Positions 25,923-34,483 are shown, counted from the stretch's first letter. The stretch: 64,000 bases of DNA from an uncultured Clostridia bacterium (GCA_947627465.1 CANQWD010000007.1:1-64000); one strand, 5' to 3'. Notes: generated from the letters alone by a model not told the origin. A program made the numbers and translations.

Positions 25923-26291
25923 ATGAAAGCAGCAGTAATTTTAACGAAATGCAAAGAGAGTCACGAACTTTTCGGCATACGCGCCGAGGTTCGCGAGAAC
26001 GCGGAAAAGCCCGAACAGGAAGAATGGTACGCGACCTGGGCTTTTAAAGTCAGCGAGAAGACGGCGGGTCGCGAGAAATTCGGCGACACCGAAATTTCGG
26101 GCAACATCTACATCACGACCGAATATCCGTCTTGTCCATATTGCGGCGCGAAAGGCTTCTTCCAATGCAGCGAGTGCGGCAAGACCACTTGCTGGAACGG
26201 CGAAAACGAGACCGTCTGCGAGTGGTGCGGCAACGCCGCCGAAACTTCCGCCGAAGAGAGCTTTGAGGGCATTACCGGCGGCGGGTTCTGA
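25923..26291 (+). CDS. TerY-C-like zinc-ribbon protein
   Basis: 122 aa. The N-terminal half is a beta-rich domain (GIRAEVRE, WYATWAFKVSE). The C-terminal half has three Cys pairs CPYCG, CSECG and CEWCG with GFFQC between them (about residues 75-110), matching the metal-binding domain found at the C-terminus of TerY proteins. GGAGG lies upstream. Its direct neighbour is a kinase of the type encoded with TerY, so the two probably work together in a phosphorylation-based stress response. The VWA domain and phosphatase of the full TerY system are not nearby. The last residues are Gly-rich. Confidence 0.72.
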   Translation: MKAAVILTKCKESHELFGIRAEVRENAEKPEQEEWYATWAFKVSEKTAGREKFGDTEISGNIYITTEYPSCPYCGAKGFFQCSECGKTTCWNGENETVCEWCGNAAETSAEESFEGITGGGF

Positions 26292-26354
26292 CAGTTGACA
26301 ATTATTGATCGATGTCGTAATGTTGTACCACTAAGGAAACGTTGATTTATCTTC

Positions 26355-26381
26355 GTTTTCCCCGCCGGCGGCGGGGAAAAC
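26355..26381. repeat. Intergenic CCCC/GGGG hairpin, copy 3
   Basis: A perfect 12-bp stem GTTTTCCCCGCC / GGCGGGGAAAAC with a 3-nt loop, 31 nt upstream of the kinase start. The sequence after it (AATTTTGGGAGAA) also resembles the corresponding stretch in front of the CotH gene. Confidence 0.8.
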
Positions 26382-26412
26382 ATAATCAATTCACAATTTT
26401 GGGAGAAACACT

Positions 26413-27684
26413 ATGCTTAAAATAGGCGATAAAGTGCCGCTGGAATTGGGCGGCTCGGCGGAAATTCTCGAGGTGCTCGGACAGGGCGGGCAAGGTATCG
26501 TTTACCGCGCCCTGTTCGCGGATAAGGAGTACGCGCTTAAAATGTATTTTCAGAACAAACTGCGCCGCCCCGAGATCTTCCGTGATAATCTGCGGACGCT
26601 GTGCGAGGACAAAACGGCAAACAGCGCGTTTTTAATGCCGCGGCTTCTTACCGCGCAGACGGACGAGGGCTTCGGATTTATGATGGACTTAATTCCGGAA
26701 GAGTACAAACCGTTCTCTGACATACTTAACGCGCGTGTTAAACTGTCGGGACTGTACTCGGTCGTGAATTCCGCGATAAAGATAACGGCGGCTTTCCGCG
26801 AACTTCACAACTCGGGGTTCAGCTATCAAGACTTGAACGACGGCGGTTTTTTTATTCGTCCGTCGGACGGCGACGTGCTCATCTGCGACTGCGACAACAT
26901 CGCGCCTTACGGAGAACACCTCGGCATTGCGGGTAAACCCGGATATATGGCGCCCGAAATAGTGCGCGGCGAAAAGACTCCCGACAAGTTTACGGACAGA
27001 TACTCGCTTGCTGTGGTGCTGTTCAGACTTCTTCTGCGCGGCGACCCGCTGGAGGGCGGCAAGGTGCTGAAAAGCGTGTGTCTTACCGAGGAAGCCGAAA
27101 GGCGGCACTACGGCTTCGAGCCGATCTTCGTTTACGACCCCGACAACGACAGCAACCGCCCCGTGCGCGGCGTTCACAACAACATCATCAAGTTCTGGAA
27201 GATCATGCCCGACTATATTCGGGAAGCGTTCGAGTTTTCGTTTACCACGGGCTTGAACGAGCCGTCAAAGCGGCTTATCGAGAAGCAATGGCTCGATATT
27301 TTGAAACGTCTGCGCGGCGATATCACCGCGTGTCCGTGCGGCATCCAAAACTTCCTGCCCGCCGTTCCCGTTGACGACGAGGGAAAACTCATCTGCGCGT
27401 GCGGAAATCATTACGCGAAACCGCTGTCGCTTAAAGGCTCGAAAACAAGCGTTCTGCTGTTTGACGGCGCGAAACTCTGGAACGATGACTGCGAAGCGCT
27501 TGCCGAGGTAGTCCGCAACAAGAAAAATCCCGCGCTGTGGGGGCTTAAAAATCTCGGCTCGGAGGCTTGGCAGTGTACGCTCCCGAACGGCGATGAAAAA
27601 GATATCGAAAGCGGAAAAGCCGCGCCTATCTTTATGGGAACGAGCGTTGAAATAAACGGAGAACGGTTTGAGATCAAGGAGTAA
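26413..27684 (+). CDS. Atypical Ser/Thr kinase of the TerY-associated type
   Basis: 423 aa; GGGAG upstream. The kinase fold (about 1-290) has a Gly-rich loop LGQGGQGIVY, the lysine ALKMYF, the catalytic-loop equivalent YQDLNDGGFF, and the metal-binding segment LICDCDN, followed by GKPGYMAPEI. The HRD His is Tyr, the usual Asn five residues after the catalytic Asp is Gly, and DFG is replaced by DCD; related Ter-associated kinases also depart from DFG, but the Asn-to-Gly change could weaken Mg binding. A C-terminal region has paired CxC motifs (CPCG, CACG, about 305-335), which may bind zinc, and then a beta-rich end. No membrane segment. It is the last gene of the small-gene cluster. Confidence 0.78.
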   Translation: MLKIGDKVPLELGGSAEILEVLGQGGQGIVYRALFADKEYALKMYFQNKLRRPEIFRDNLRTLCEDKTANSAFLMPRLLTAQTDEGFGFMMDLIPEEYKPFSDILNARVKLSGLYSVVNSAIKITAAFRELHNSGFSYQDLNDGGFFIRPSDGDVLICDCDNIAPYGEHLGIAGKPGYMAPEIVRGEKTPDKFTDRYSLAVVLFRLLLRGDPLEGGKVLKSVCLTEEAERRHYGFEPIFVYDPDNDSNRPVRGVHNNIIKFWKIMPDYIREAFEFSFTTGLNEPSKRLIEKQWLDILKRLRGDITACPCGIQNFLPAVPVDDEGKLICACGNHYAKPLSLKGSKTSVLLFDGAKLWNDDCEALAEVVRNKKNPALWGLKNLGSEAWQCTLPNGDEKDIESGKAAPIFMGTSVEINGERFEIKE

Positions 27685-27710
27685 CCGAACCGGCAGCGCC
27701 TATAGCAATC

Positions 27711-27791
27711 CACGAAAATAACGCTCTAATGTTATCATGCGAGACGGGGCTTAAAAGCACTAACGTTGCTTTAATTGTGCGGATCGCTATA
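27711..27791. repeat. MITE-like element, family B, copy 2
   Basis: 81 bp with the same ends as 16011-16111 (TATAGCAATCCAC / GCGGATCGCTATA) and the shared inner blocks GAAAATAACGCT and GTTGCTTTAATTGTG; the centre is 20 bp shorter. It lies 26 bp after the kinase gene. Confidence 0.85.
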
Positions 27792-27882
27792 AACGCATAT
27801 CGAACTTTGACGTGCCGCCGCGCATACTCCGCGATTTACGAAAGCATAAATTCAAAAAATTTTATGGTCGAGGGCAAACTCT

Positions 27883-29335
27883 ATGAAATACACAAATCCC
27901 ATTATTAAGGGCTTTTACCCCGATCCGTCGGTCTGCGCGGCGAACGGGAAATACTACCTCGCGTGCAGCTCGTTTCAGTACTTCCCGGGCGTGCCGCTGT
28001 TTGAAAGCGAAGACTTGGTAAACTGGCGGCAGATAGGTCACGTTCTTACGCGAAAAAGTCAAGCGGATCTCGACGGGGTGCCGAGTTCCGGCGGAATATT
28101 TGCGCCGACTTTGCGCTTTAACGGCGGGCGATTCTATATGACGGCGAACAACAACACGACGGGGAAGAATTTCTATGTCTTCACCGACGACATTTACGGC
28201 GAATGGAGCGAGCCTATAACCGTAGGTCTTGACGGCATAGATCCCTCGCTTTATTTCGAGGACGGGAGCGCGTATTTTATGACAAACGGCACGGACGACA
28301 ACGGCGAAAGCGGCGTTGCGCAGTGCGAGATTGATATAGAGACGGGCGTGAAGCTCTCGCCGAGCCGGTGTATTTGGAAAGGCTCGGGAGGGCGCTTTCT
28401 CGAAAGCCCGCACCTATATAAAATAAACGGCGCTTACTTCTTAATGGCGGCGGAGGGCGGCACGGAATACGGGCACATGATAACCCTCGCCCGCGCCGAC
28501 AGCGTTTGGGGCGAGTTTAAAAGCTGCCCGAATAATCCTATACTCACAAACAGAAACAAGGCGCCGTATATCATTCAAGGGATAGGGCACGGCGATCTTA
28601 TTCGGGACAAGTACGGCGATTGGCATATCGTCTCTGCCTCGGATTTCGGCAGCTTGGAAAATGGCAGCCTTATCACAACCTCGGACGAGAGACTTTTCTT
28701 GTGCCCGCCCGGTTCACCGAGGACGGTCGGCTTTGCGCGGGGCTTGACGGTACCTGCGATTTTGAGTATGAGATAAAGGGCGATTTCGCTCAGGAGGAAA
28801 AGCGGCGCCGCACTCTCGCAAATTCACGGCTTGAATTTGTACATTTGCGTTATCCCGTATCGGAGAATTATGAAATTACGGATGACAAAGCGATACTCCG
28901 CGGCACGAAAAAACGCTTGACGACGTTGACAGCCCGACTTTCATAGGGATACGCCAGCGAGAGTTTGCGGGAATTTTCCGCGCCCGCGTAAAACTCCTCG
29001 GCGGCGAAGCGGGGCTTTCGGCGTATATGTGCGAACTTGAGCATTACGACATCGCCGTCAAGCAAACGGCAAACGGCTTCGAACTGATTGCCAAGCTTAA
29101 TATCGGCGGCATTAAACACGTTGAAAAGCGGCTTCCGATCGACGGCGGCGAGGTCGCGCTGGAGATCGCGGCAAGCAGCGAATATTACGAGCTTCGGGCG
29201 AACGGAACAACGCTTGCCCGCGGAATGTCGAAATATCTGTCAAGCGAGGTCTCGAACGGTTTTACGGGAGTAGTACTCGCGATGTACGCCGTGGACGGTA
29301 CGGCGGAGTTTTCCGAATTCGAGTATGTTTATTAA
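27883..29335 (+). pseudogene. GH43 beta-xylosidase/arabinofuranosidase, two frameshifts
   Basis: The first frame (27883 to about 28625) encodes the five-bladed propeller of a GH43 enzyme: NPIIKGFYPDPSVC with the catalytic-base Asp, DGIDPSLYFEDG with the transition-state Asp, and FLESPHLYK with the catalytic acid Glu. Near 28630 the frame changes: the expected continuation LGFRQLGKWQPYHNLGRETF is read in another frame up to about 28910. A second shift follows, after which SPTFIGIRQREFAG and the C-terminal beta-sandwich run to 29335. The three pieces join in order without loss, so the original gene was about 480 aa. It is either a young pseudogene or an assembly error at two sites. GAGGG lies upstream of ATG 27883. 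Confidence 0.85.
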
Positions 29336-29348
29336 GGAAGTGCGAGTT

Positions 29349-29816
29349 ATGGAACTTAACATCAGAAAAGCTGAAAACCGCGATATTCCGCGTATTCTGG
29401 AGCTTTTAAGCCAAGTGCTGGAAGTCCACGCGAAAGGCAGACCCGATCTGTTTAAATCGGGGACGACAAAGTATGACGCGGCGGAACTCGAAAAAATACT
29501 TGCAGACAAAGAGCGCCCCGTGTTCGTCGCGGAAAACGGAGAAGTGCTCGGGTACGCGTTCTGCGTATTTCAGCGCCACGAGGAGCGCAACACCCCGAAT
29601 TTCACCACGCTTTACATAGACGATCTTTGCGTTGACGAGAAGTCGCGCGGCTTGCACGTCGGGCGGTCGCTTTACGAATACGTTCTGAAATTCGCCAAAG
29701 AGCGCGGCTGTTACAACGTTACCCTGAACGTATGGGCCTGCAACGAGAGCGCGATGAGATTTTATGAAAAATGCGGGCTTCAGGTGCAGAAGATCGGAAT
29801 GGAAAAAATTCTGTGA
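29349..29816 (+). CDS. GNAT-family N-acetyltransferase
   Basis: 155 aa from ATG 29349, chosen for AAGGAAG upstream. The acetyl-CoA-binding motif A is seen as LCVDEKSRGLHVGRSLYEY (R/Q-x-x-G-x-G/A form slightly altered), with NVTLNVWACNESAMRFYEKCG as motif B. The acceptor is unknown. It follows the GH43 pseudogene by 13 bp. Confidence 0.88.
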   Translation: MELNIRKAENRDIPRILELLSQVLEVHAKGRPDLFKSGTTKYDAAELEKILADKERPVFVAENGEVLGYAFCVFQRHEERNTPNFTTLYIDDLCVDEKSRGLHVGRSLYEYVLKFAKERGCYNVTLNVWACNESAMRFYEKCGLQVQKIGMEKIL

Positions 29817-29830
29817 ATAATAAACGGTAA

Positions 29831-29867
29831 TTCCCCATAAACTATTTTGCAAACAGTTTAAGGGGGA
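29831..29867 (+). promoter_or_regulatory. Hairpin that sequesters the ribosome binding site of the hydrolase gene
   Basis: Bases 29831-29843 (TTCCCCATAAACT) pair with 29855-29867 (AGTTTAAGGGGGA) except for one A-A and one wobble position. The 3' arm contains the GGGGG ribosome binding site, 6 nt before the ATG at 29873. A T5 run directly follows the arm, so the same hairpin could also act as a weak terminator of the GNAT transcript. Confidence 0.65.
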
Positions 29868-29872
29868 TTTTT

Positions 29873-30847
29873 ATGTGCACCGCCGTTGGTTTTAATAAAA
29901 AGGACTTTTATTTCGGAAGGAATCTCGATTACGACGTGAAATTCGGCGACAATGTCGTAATAACGCCGCGGAATTTTCCGCTGAAATTCCGCTTGGCAGG
30001 CTCGATGAACAAACATTACGCTATGATAGGAATGGCTCATATTGAGAAAAACTATCCGCTGTATTACGAATGCGCAAATGAAAAAGGTCTTGCCATTGCG
30101 TGCCTGAACTTCGTCGGCAACGCGTTTTACGGAAAGCCCGCCGAGGGGAAATTCGCGGCGGCTTCGTTTGAACTTATCCCGTTTATCGCGGGACAATGCG
30201 CCAACCTCTCCGAAGCGCGAGAACTTCTCAAAAAGCTAACGATCGTAGACGAGCCGTTTAGCAAAGAGCTTCCCAATTCGGAACTGCACTGGATGATCTC
30301 CGACAAAAGCGGCTCGATAGTCGTGGAAAGCACACGCGGCGGCTTGTTCGTTTACGAGAACCCGCTCGGCGTGCTTACAAACAATCCCGAATTTCCCGCG
30401 CAGCTCACTCAAATCAACAATTATATGGGGCTTTCAGCAAAACCGCCCGAAAACCGATTTTGCCCGAGTTACAGCTTTAACGCTTACAGCCGCGGAATGG
30501 GCGCTATCGGCTTGCCGGGAGATCTTTCGAGCCAATCTCGTTTCACGCGGGCGGCTTTCGTCAAGTCCAACTCCGTTTGCGGCGACAGCGAGGAAGAATG
30601 CGTGTCTCAAGTATTTCACATTCTGGCGAGCGTCGAAAACCAAAAGGGCTGCTGCGAACTTGAAAACGGCAGGTTTCAGATAACGCAATACTCCTGCTGC
30701 TGCAACTGCACAACGGGCGTTTACTACTACAATTACTATGACAATCATCAAATAAACGCCGTGAATATGCGCGCCGAAAACCTATGTTCCTCGGAACTTA
30801 TCGTATTCAAGCCTCGGCAGAAAGAAAATATCAACTATCAAAATTAA
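29873..30847 (+). CDS. Bile salt hydrolase/choloylglycine hydrolase family protein
   Basis: 324 aa. Ntn-hydrolase of the linear-amide C-N hydrolase family. Cys2 becomes the N-terminal nucleophile after Met removal. FGRNLDYD (Arg16, Asp19), ACLNFVGNAFY (Asn79), LTNNPEF (about 169) and SQSRFTRAAF (Arg about 226) correspond to the conserved catalytic set of bile salt hydrolases; Asn at the 79 position is the residue found in bile salt hydrolases where penicillin V acylases usually differ. No signal peptide, so cytoplasmic. The likely reaction is deconjugation of glycine/taurine bile salts, but related N-acyl amidases cannot be excluded from sequence alone. Confidence 0.88.
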   Translation: MCTAVGFNKKDFYFGRNLDYDVKFGDNVVITPRNFPLKFRLAGSMNKHYAMIGMAHIEKNYPLYYECANEKGLAIACLNFVGNAFYGKPAEGKFAAASFELIPFIAGQCANLSEARELLKKLTIVDEPFSKELPNSELHWMISDKSGSIVVESTRGGLFVYENPLGVLTNNPEFPAQLTQINNYMGLSAKPPENRFCPSYSFNAYSRGMGAIGLPGDLSSQSRFTRAAFVKSNSVCGDSEEECVSQVFHILASVENQKGCCELENGRFQITQYSCCCNCTTGVYYYNYYDNHQINAVNMRAENLCSSELIVFKPRQKENINYQN

Positions 30848-30858
30848 CACACTAAAAA

Positions 30859-30882
30859 TGCCGCACGGAAAACCGCGCGGCT
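30859..30882 (+). terminator. Hairpin after the hydrolase gene (first of two identical copies)
   Basis: TGCCGCACGGAAAACCGC plus GCGGCT forms a GCCGC / GCGGC stem. No U-run follows this copy. The same 24 bases recur exactly at 31014-31037, where a T-run follows. Confidence 0.65.
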
Positions 30883-30907
30883 CAGCGTGTAGAAAAAGCA
30901 TATCTTT

Positions 30908-31013
30908 CAGACTGTCGAGAAGCCCTCAGATACGAGGAAACCGCTCCGCGGCTAGCCTTAATGGCTGCCGCGAGGGCGGTTGACGAAGTAGATGAGGGTT
31001 TATCGACAGTCTG
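30908..31013. repeat. Single-copy fold-back element, family D
   Basis: 106 bp with 21-bp terminal inverted repeats having two mismatches (outer 11 bp CAGACTGTCGA / TCGACAGTCTG perfect) and a GC-rich inner stem, ACCGC and CCGCGGC with GCCGCG and GGGCGGT. It abuts the second copy of the terminator hairpin. No coding potential. Confidence 0.8.
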
Positions 31014-31041
31014 TGCCGCACGGAAAACCGCGCGGCTTTTT
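31014..31041. terminator. Terminator shared by the hydrolase and YgjP genes
   Basis: GCCGC / GCGGC stem with a short A-rich loop followed by TTTTT on the plus strand, directly abutting the stop codon of the leftward gene at 31040. Confidence 0.75.
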
Positions 31042-31726
31042 ATTCCTTTAAAAATTCGTGCCATTTGAAATAGTCGGGATAATATTTCAGCAGAAAATCG
31101 TAGAACGCTTTCGAGTGGTCGTGGTGCCAATAATGCGCGTATTCGTGCCAAAAGACCGCCTTTACCGTTTCACGCGGATATGCCGCCAAACGAAAATTTA
31201 TCGAGATATGCCCGCGCGTATAAGAACAGCTACCCCAGCGCGACTTCATATCCTTTATCGTAATTTGCGTGGGCGGCGGCTTTAGACCGTGCGTTTTCAA
31301 TTCTTCCCAAACCTCGGCGTTCAGTTCGCGGCAAAGCTGCAAAAAACGCTCCGAGACGGCGAACTTGATAAGCGAAAGCACGTTTTCGGGCTCGGGGAGA
31401 CGGGTGAAAACGCGGCACTCGTTCTCGTCAAAAACGGCGGTCTCGCGCGAATTTTGAATAATTCGCACGGGATATTCTTTCCCGAGAAAATTCACTGAAC
31501 GTGTGTTTATTTCGCTTTTTTCCTCGTGATCTTTAAGCCTCTCGAACGCGCCGAAAAAGAAGTCCGCTTTCTCGACAAGAAAGCGTTCGATCTCCGCAAC
31601 GGGAACGCGCGGGCTTGCCGAAACGTAAACTATGCCGTCCGATTTCGGGCGGCAGTTTATGTTTTTGACTTTTTTGCGTTCCAATTCATAGCGGAGCGGC
31701 TTGCCGCCCGCATTCAATGTTTTCAT
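31040..31726 (-). CDS. YgjP/DUF45-family zinc metallopeptidase
   Basis: 228 aa from ATG 31726, preceded by GGAG; an upstream TTG would add five residues. The C-terminal domain holds the zinc motif HEYAHYWHHDHSKAFY (HExxH plus downstream His) and KSRWGSCSYTRGHISINFRL, both standard for this SprT-like family. Cytoplasmic; substrates are largely unknown, though members are often linked to restriction or protein-quality genes. It is 29 bp downstream of the Sel1 gene and probably co-transcribed. Confidence 0.9.
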   Translation of the reverse strand: MKTLNAGGKPLRYELERKKVKNINCRPKSDGIVYVSASPRVPVAEIERFLVEKADFFFGAFERLKDHEEKSEINTRSVNFLGKEYPVRIIQNSRETAVFDENECRVFTRLPEPENVLSLIKFAVSERFLQLCRELNAEVWEELKTHGLKPPPTQITIKDMKSRWGSCSYTRGHISINFRLAAYPRETVKAVFWHEYAHYWHHDHSKAFYDFLLKYYPDYFKWHEFLKE

Positions 31727-31755
31727 CGGTCTGCTCTCCAAACGGTGGACTTCAC

Positions 31756-33078
31756 TTACCTAAGTTTTTTGAGTATCTTTGCCGCGTCCTCGTGACCGTT
31801 TTCGGCGGCGAGTTTAAACCACTTTTTCGCCTCGGACGCGTCCTTGGACACGTAAACGCCCTTTAGATACATAACGCCGAGATTATACTGCGCGATGTTG
31901 AGCTTCTGCGCGGCGGCGGTCTTGAACCAGCGGAACGCTTCGGCAACGTCCTTCGCCGCGCCGTTGCCCGTGTAAAGGCACTTTCCGTAAGAGCACTGCG
32001 CCCGCGCGTGACCAAGCTCCGCGGCGCGTTTGTAAAACATCGCCGCGCCCTCCGCGTCCTTTTCGGCAAGACATCGCCGCGCGCTCTGATAAAGCTCCTC
32101 GCCCTCGTCCGCGGTAGGCTTCGGCGAAACGTCGGGGTCGGGTATCTGCGGCGCCTGCTTCGATCTTTCGATAGCCTGTTCGGGCTTCGCTTCGTCGAGA
32201 GTGCCGCCCGCTTTCCGCCATTTACGCGCAAGCTCGGCGTTTTTCTCCGTATGAACGCCGTTTTCGTAGCACATCGCCACCATATTCGCCGCGTCCGCAC
32301 AGCCGTTTTTGGCGGCTTTCAAAAAGCACTCGAAAGCCTTGTCCTCGTTAACCTCGCACGCTATTCCCTCCGCGTAAAAATAGCCCGCCATATACTCCGC
32401 CTGCGCTACGCCGTTTTCCGCGCCGCGCACGAACCATTCCCGCGCCTGCTCCAAATCCTGAACTCCGCCGCGTCCCTCCAAACGGTAAACTCCGACGTAG
32501 TATTCCGCTTCTCCGAAATCCTGAGCCGCGGCGGCTTCAAACCAATAAAGCGCCTTTTCATACTCGCGTATCCTATCGAAATGCCGCCCCAGCGAATACT
32601 GCTCCGCCGCGTCGGTGACGTTCTTGCGGACTTCGGTCTCGGCGGCGGGAGGGTTTTCGCTCTTTTTGAACGAGATCTCGCACCCGACCGCGCTTCCGAC
32701 CGCCTCGACCGCCTCGGCGGCCGATTTCCCTTTAAGCCCTATCTCGTCGCGCAAGGATTTTACACATCTTGCCGCCGCCGCGCACTTTACCTCGAACGGC
32801 TTCTCGCGAACCGCGACGAGCTTTTGCGCCGTGCCGTCGTAAAGCGCCACATAAGCCAATCGGCGCGCGGCGGTCTCTTTCGGGAAAAAATCCGCTATGA
32901 GCGCGTCGGCGCGGCGGCGGTTCAATAAAGTCTCCGCTCCGAATTTCTCCGTTATATAGCAAAGTATCCCCTTTATATCGCGTATCGGTTCGCCGTTTTT
33001 ATCGTGAACGGTTTTGCAAAAGCCGCAAAAATCCTGCTTGGTATTGTCGAACTCCTTGCCGCAGCGCCCGCATTTCAT
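31756..33078 (-). CDS. Sel1-repeat protein with N-terminal zinc ribbon
   Basis: 440 aa. An N-terminal CGRCG / CGFC zinc ribbon (residues 3-21) is followed by a charged helical segment to about 140, then two blocks of Sel1-type repeats (about 165-280 and 335-440) of the form AEYYVGVYRLEGRGGVQDLEQA. Sel1 repeats form alpha-solenoids that bind protein partners. No signal peptide, so cytoplasmic, unlike most secreted Sel1 proteins. The ATG at 33078 has only a weak ribosome binding site (GGGTGAT). It is transcribed from its own promoter. Confidence 0.85.
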   Translation of the reverse strand: MKCGRCGKEFDNTKQDFCGFCKTVHDKNGEPIRDIKGILCYITEKFGAETLLNRRRADALIADFFPKETAARRLAYVALYDGTAQKLVAVREKPFEVKCAAAARCVKSLRDEIGLKGKSAAEAVEAVGSAVGCEISFKKSENPPAAETEVRKNVTDAAEQYSLGRHFDRIREYEKALYWFEAAAAQDFGEAEYYVGVYRLEGRGGVQDLEQAREWFVRGAENGVAQAEYMAGYFYAEGIACEVNEDKAFECFLKAAKNGCADAANMVAMCYENGVHTEKNAELARKWRKAGGTLDEAKPEQAIERSKQAPQIPDPDVSPKPTADEGEELYQSARRCLAEKDAEGAAMFYKRAAELGHARAQCSYGKCLYTGNGAAKDVAEAFRWFKTAAAQKLNIAQYNLGVMYLKGVYVSKDASEAKKWFKLAAENGHEDAAKILKKLR

Positions 33079-33171
33079 ATTATCACCCGCTTAACATTCA
33101 ATGATTTTCAAGTGGGAATCTCTAAAATCCGATTTTGTCTAAAACAAGTTTTTCAGAGATGTCCAAGCTAT

Positions 33172-33200
33172 ATTGTACCACAAATCCCCCGAAAAGTCAA
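33172..33200 (-). promoter_or_regulatory. Probable promoter of the Sel1-YgjP operon
   Basis: TTGACT (33200-33195), a 17-bp spacer and TACAAT (33177-33172). An inverted repeat TCCCCCG / CGGGGGA with a 17-nt loop overlaps the -35 region, a possible operator. Confidence 0.65.
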
Positions 33201-33249
33201 CGGCTTAACGGGGGAAATCTTACATTTGTCTTACATTTTGCGAAAACCG

Positions 33250-33278
33250 TTGACGTAAACGGAGAAAAGTGATATTAT
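33250..33278 (+). promoter_or_regulatory. Promoter of the VanZ gene
   Basis: TTGACG (33250-33255), a 17-bp spacer and TATTAT (33273-33278). The predicted transcript starts about 14 nt before GTG 33299, leaving just enough room for AGGTG. Confidence 0.7.
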
Positions 33279-33298
33279 GGTAACACGAGGTGAAATTT

Positions 33299-33880
33299 GT
33301 GAGAGATATTATCGAAACATTAAAATTTTACGGCTTTTTTGAAGCGGCGCCGCTGTCATTGATCGCGGTGCTGATATATTCATTGGCGCGCACCGCTTAT
33401 CTTAAGGCGGGAAATCATCCGCGCGCACGCGTTTCCGAAGAAATCGCGCGGGGGCTTTTGGTGTGGTATCTTATAACGCTTGTCGTTGTGGTATGGTTCA
33501 TATATTTGCCCGAACTGCTGTTTGGAAAGATATCGGTCGGGGACTTTTGCGAGATGACGTTTTTCCACGGCGAATACGCAAGCAACGGGCGTTTTGAGAA
33601 ACTTCTGCGCGGCGATTTTTCGGTGTTCAGCGACGGGGAATTCTGCGCGAATATTGCGCTGTTCGTCCCTTACGGAATACTGCTCCCGACCGCGTTCCGC
33701 CGCTTGAAGTGGTGGGCGGTCGATCTCGCCGCGCTTGGAACCACGCTTGTTATCGAGATCATTCAGCCGTTTTTCGGACGCTCCTGCGACCTCGACGACA
33801 TTATAGCGAACACTCTCGGCGCGGCGGTAGGGTGCGCGGCAGCTAAGCTTGTAATCACGCTCGCCAACCGCAAGGAATAG
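33299..33880 (+). CDS. VanZ-family membrane protein
   Basis: 193 aa from GTG 33299, preferred over GTG 33290 because GAGGTG lies 6-7 nt upstream of it. About four hydrophobic segments; the conserved VanZ pieces are NIALFVPYGILLP, VIEIIQPFFGR and SCDLDDIIANTLGAAVG. VanZ proteins are associated with low-level teicoplanin tolerance and cell-envelope processes; the biochemical role is not established. It is flanked by divergent and convergent genes and is probably transcribed alone. Confidence 0.88.
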   Translation: MRDIIETLKFYGFFEAAPLSLIAVLIYSLARTAYLKAGNHPRARVSEEIARGLLVWYLITLVVVVWFIYLPELLFGKISVGDFCEMTFFHGEYASNGRFEKLLRGDFSVFSDGEFCANIALFVPYGILLPTAFRRLKWWAVDLAALGTTLVIEIIQPFFGRSCDLDDIIANTLGAAVGCAAAKLVITLANRKE

Positions 33881-33919
33881 ATCGGCGCACAGAATTTTCA
33901 CGCGGCGGTCCGCAAAAAA

Positions 33920-34483
33920 TCACCGCTTTTTGCTGTCTCCGAGAATGGACGGCGCGACTTCGCTGTCTTTTTCAATGCGCCTGTTCATCCACTTCGGAAC
34001 ATTTACGATAAGCATAATGCCGATTGAAAGCAGCGTAATAAGCAGGCTCGGCATATAAAGCATAGTGGGTCCGCTGCTGTTGACGGGCTTGTAAAGCTCG
34101 ATGAAAAAACTATATGTTATCAAAGTCCCCGCCGCCGCGAAAACGTGTATCACGGCGGCTGTTTTTGTATGTCCGAGCATCATCACGAACATTCCGACAA
34201 CATAGAATATCGAGGATATCAGCCACCACAGCGCCGACGGGTCGGACGCCACCTCCGCTTCAACGATATCTCCGTTCCAAATGCAAAGCGGTCCGAATAT
34301 TCCCAAAACGAACGCGAAGATCGTCGTGACGATAAGCTCCAGCACCTTTAAAATTATCACGAAAACCTTGCCCGCGCCCGTACCTTGGTCTTTTGCGAAG
34401 AAGTAAAACGCTTCCTTTTCGTTCGCTTTTTCGGTTATGTTTTCCGCGCTTTTTTTAGGCGGCAGCTTGACTTGTTTTCCCAT
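33920..34483 (-). CDS. Four-helix membrane protein, unknown
   Basis: 187 aa; GGAGG lies before ATG 34483. A Lys/Glu-rich cytoplasmic N-terminus (1-35) is followed by four hydrophobic helices (about 42-65, 82-103, 110-128 and 140-163) and a charged tail. No family is recognised. It lies downstream of the TtcA-like gene on the same strand, with a CCCC/GGGG hairpin between them. Confidence 0.7.
   Translation of the reverse strand: MGKQVKLPPKKSAENITEKANEKEAFYFFAKDQGTGAGKVFVIILKVLELIVTTIFAFVLGIFGPLCIWNGDIVEAEVASDPSALWWLISSIFYVVGMFVMMLGHTKTAAVIHVFAAAGTLITYSFFIELYKPVNSSGPTMLYMPSLLITLLSIGIMLIVNVPKWMNRRIEKDSEVAPSILGDSKKR

Noticed and set aside
26291-26310. Third copy of the family C fold-back
   Set aside because: Only the short piece AGTTGACAATT is present after the stop codon, with no core and no second arm.
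25923-27684. Complete Ter tellurite/stress operon
   Set aside because: No TerD, TerC, PP2C or TerY VWA gene is in the neighbourhood.
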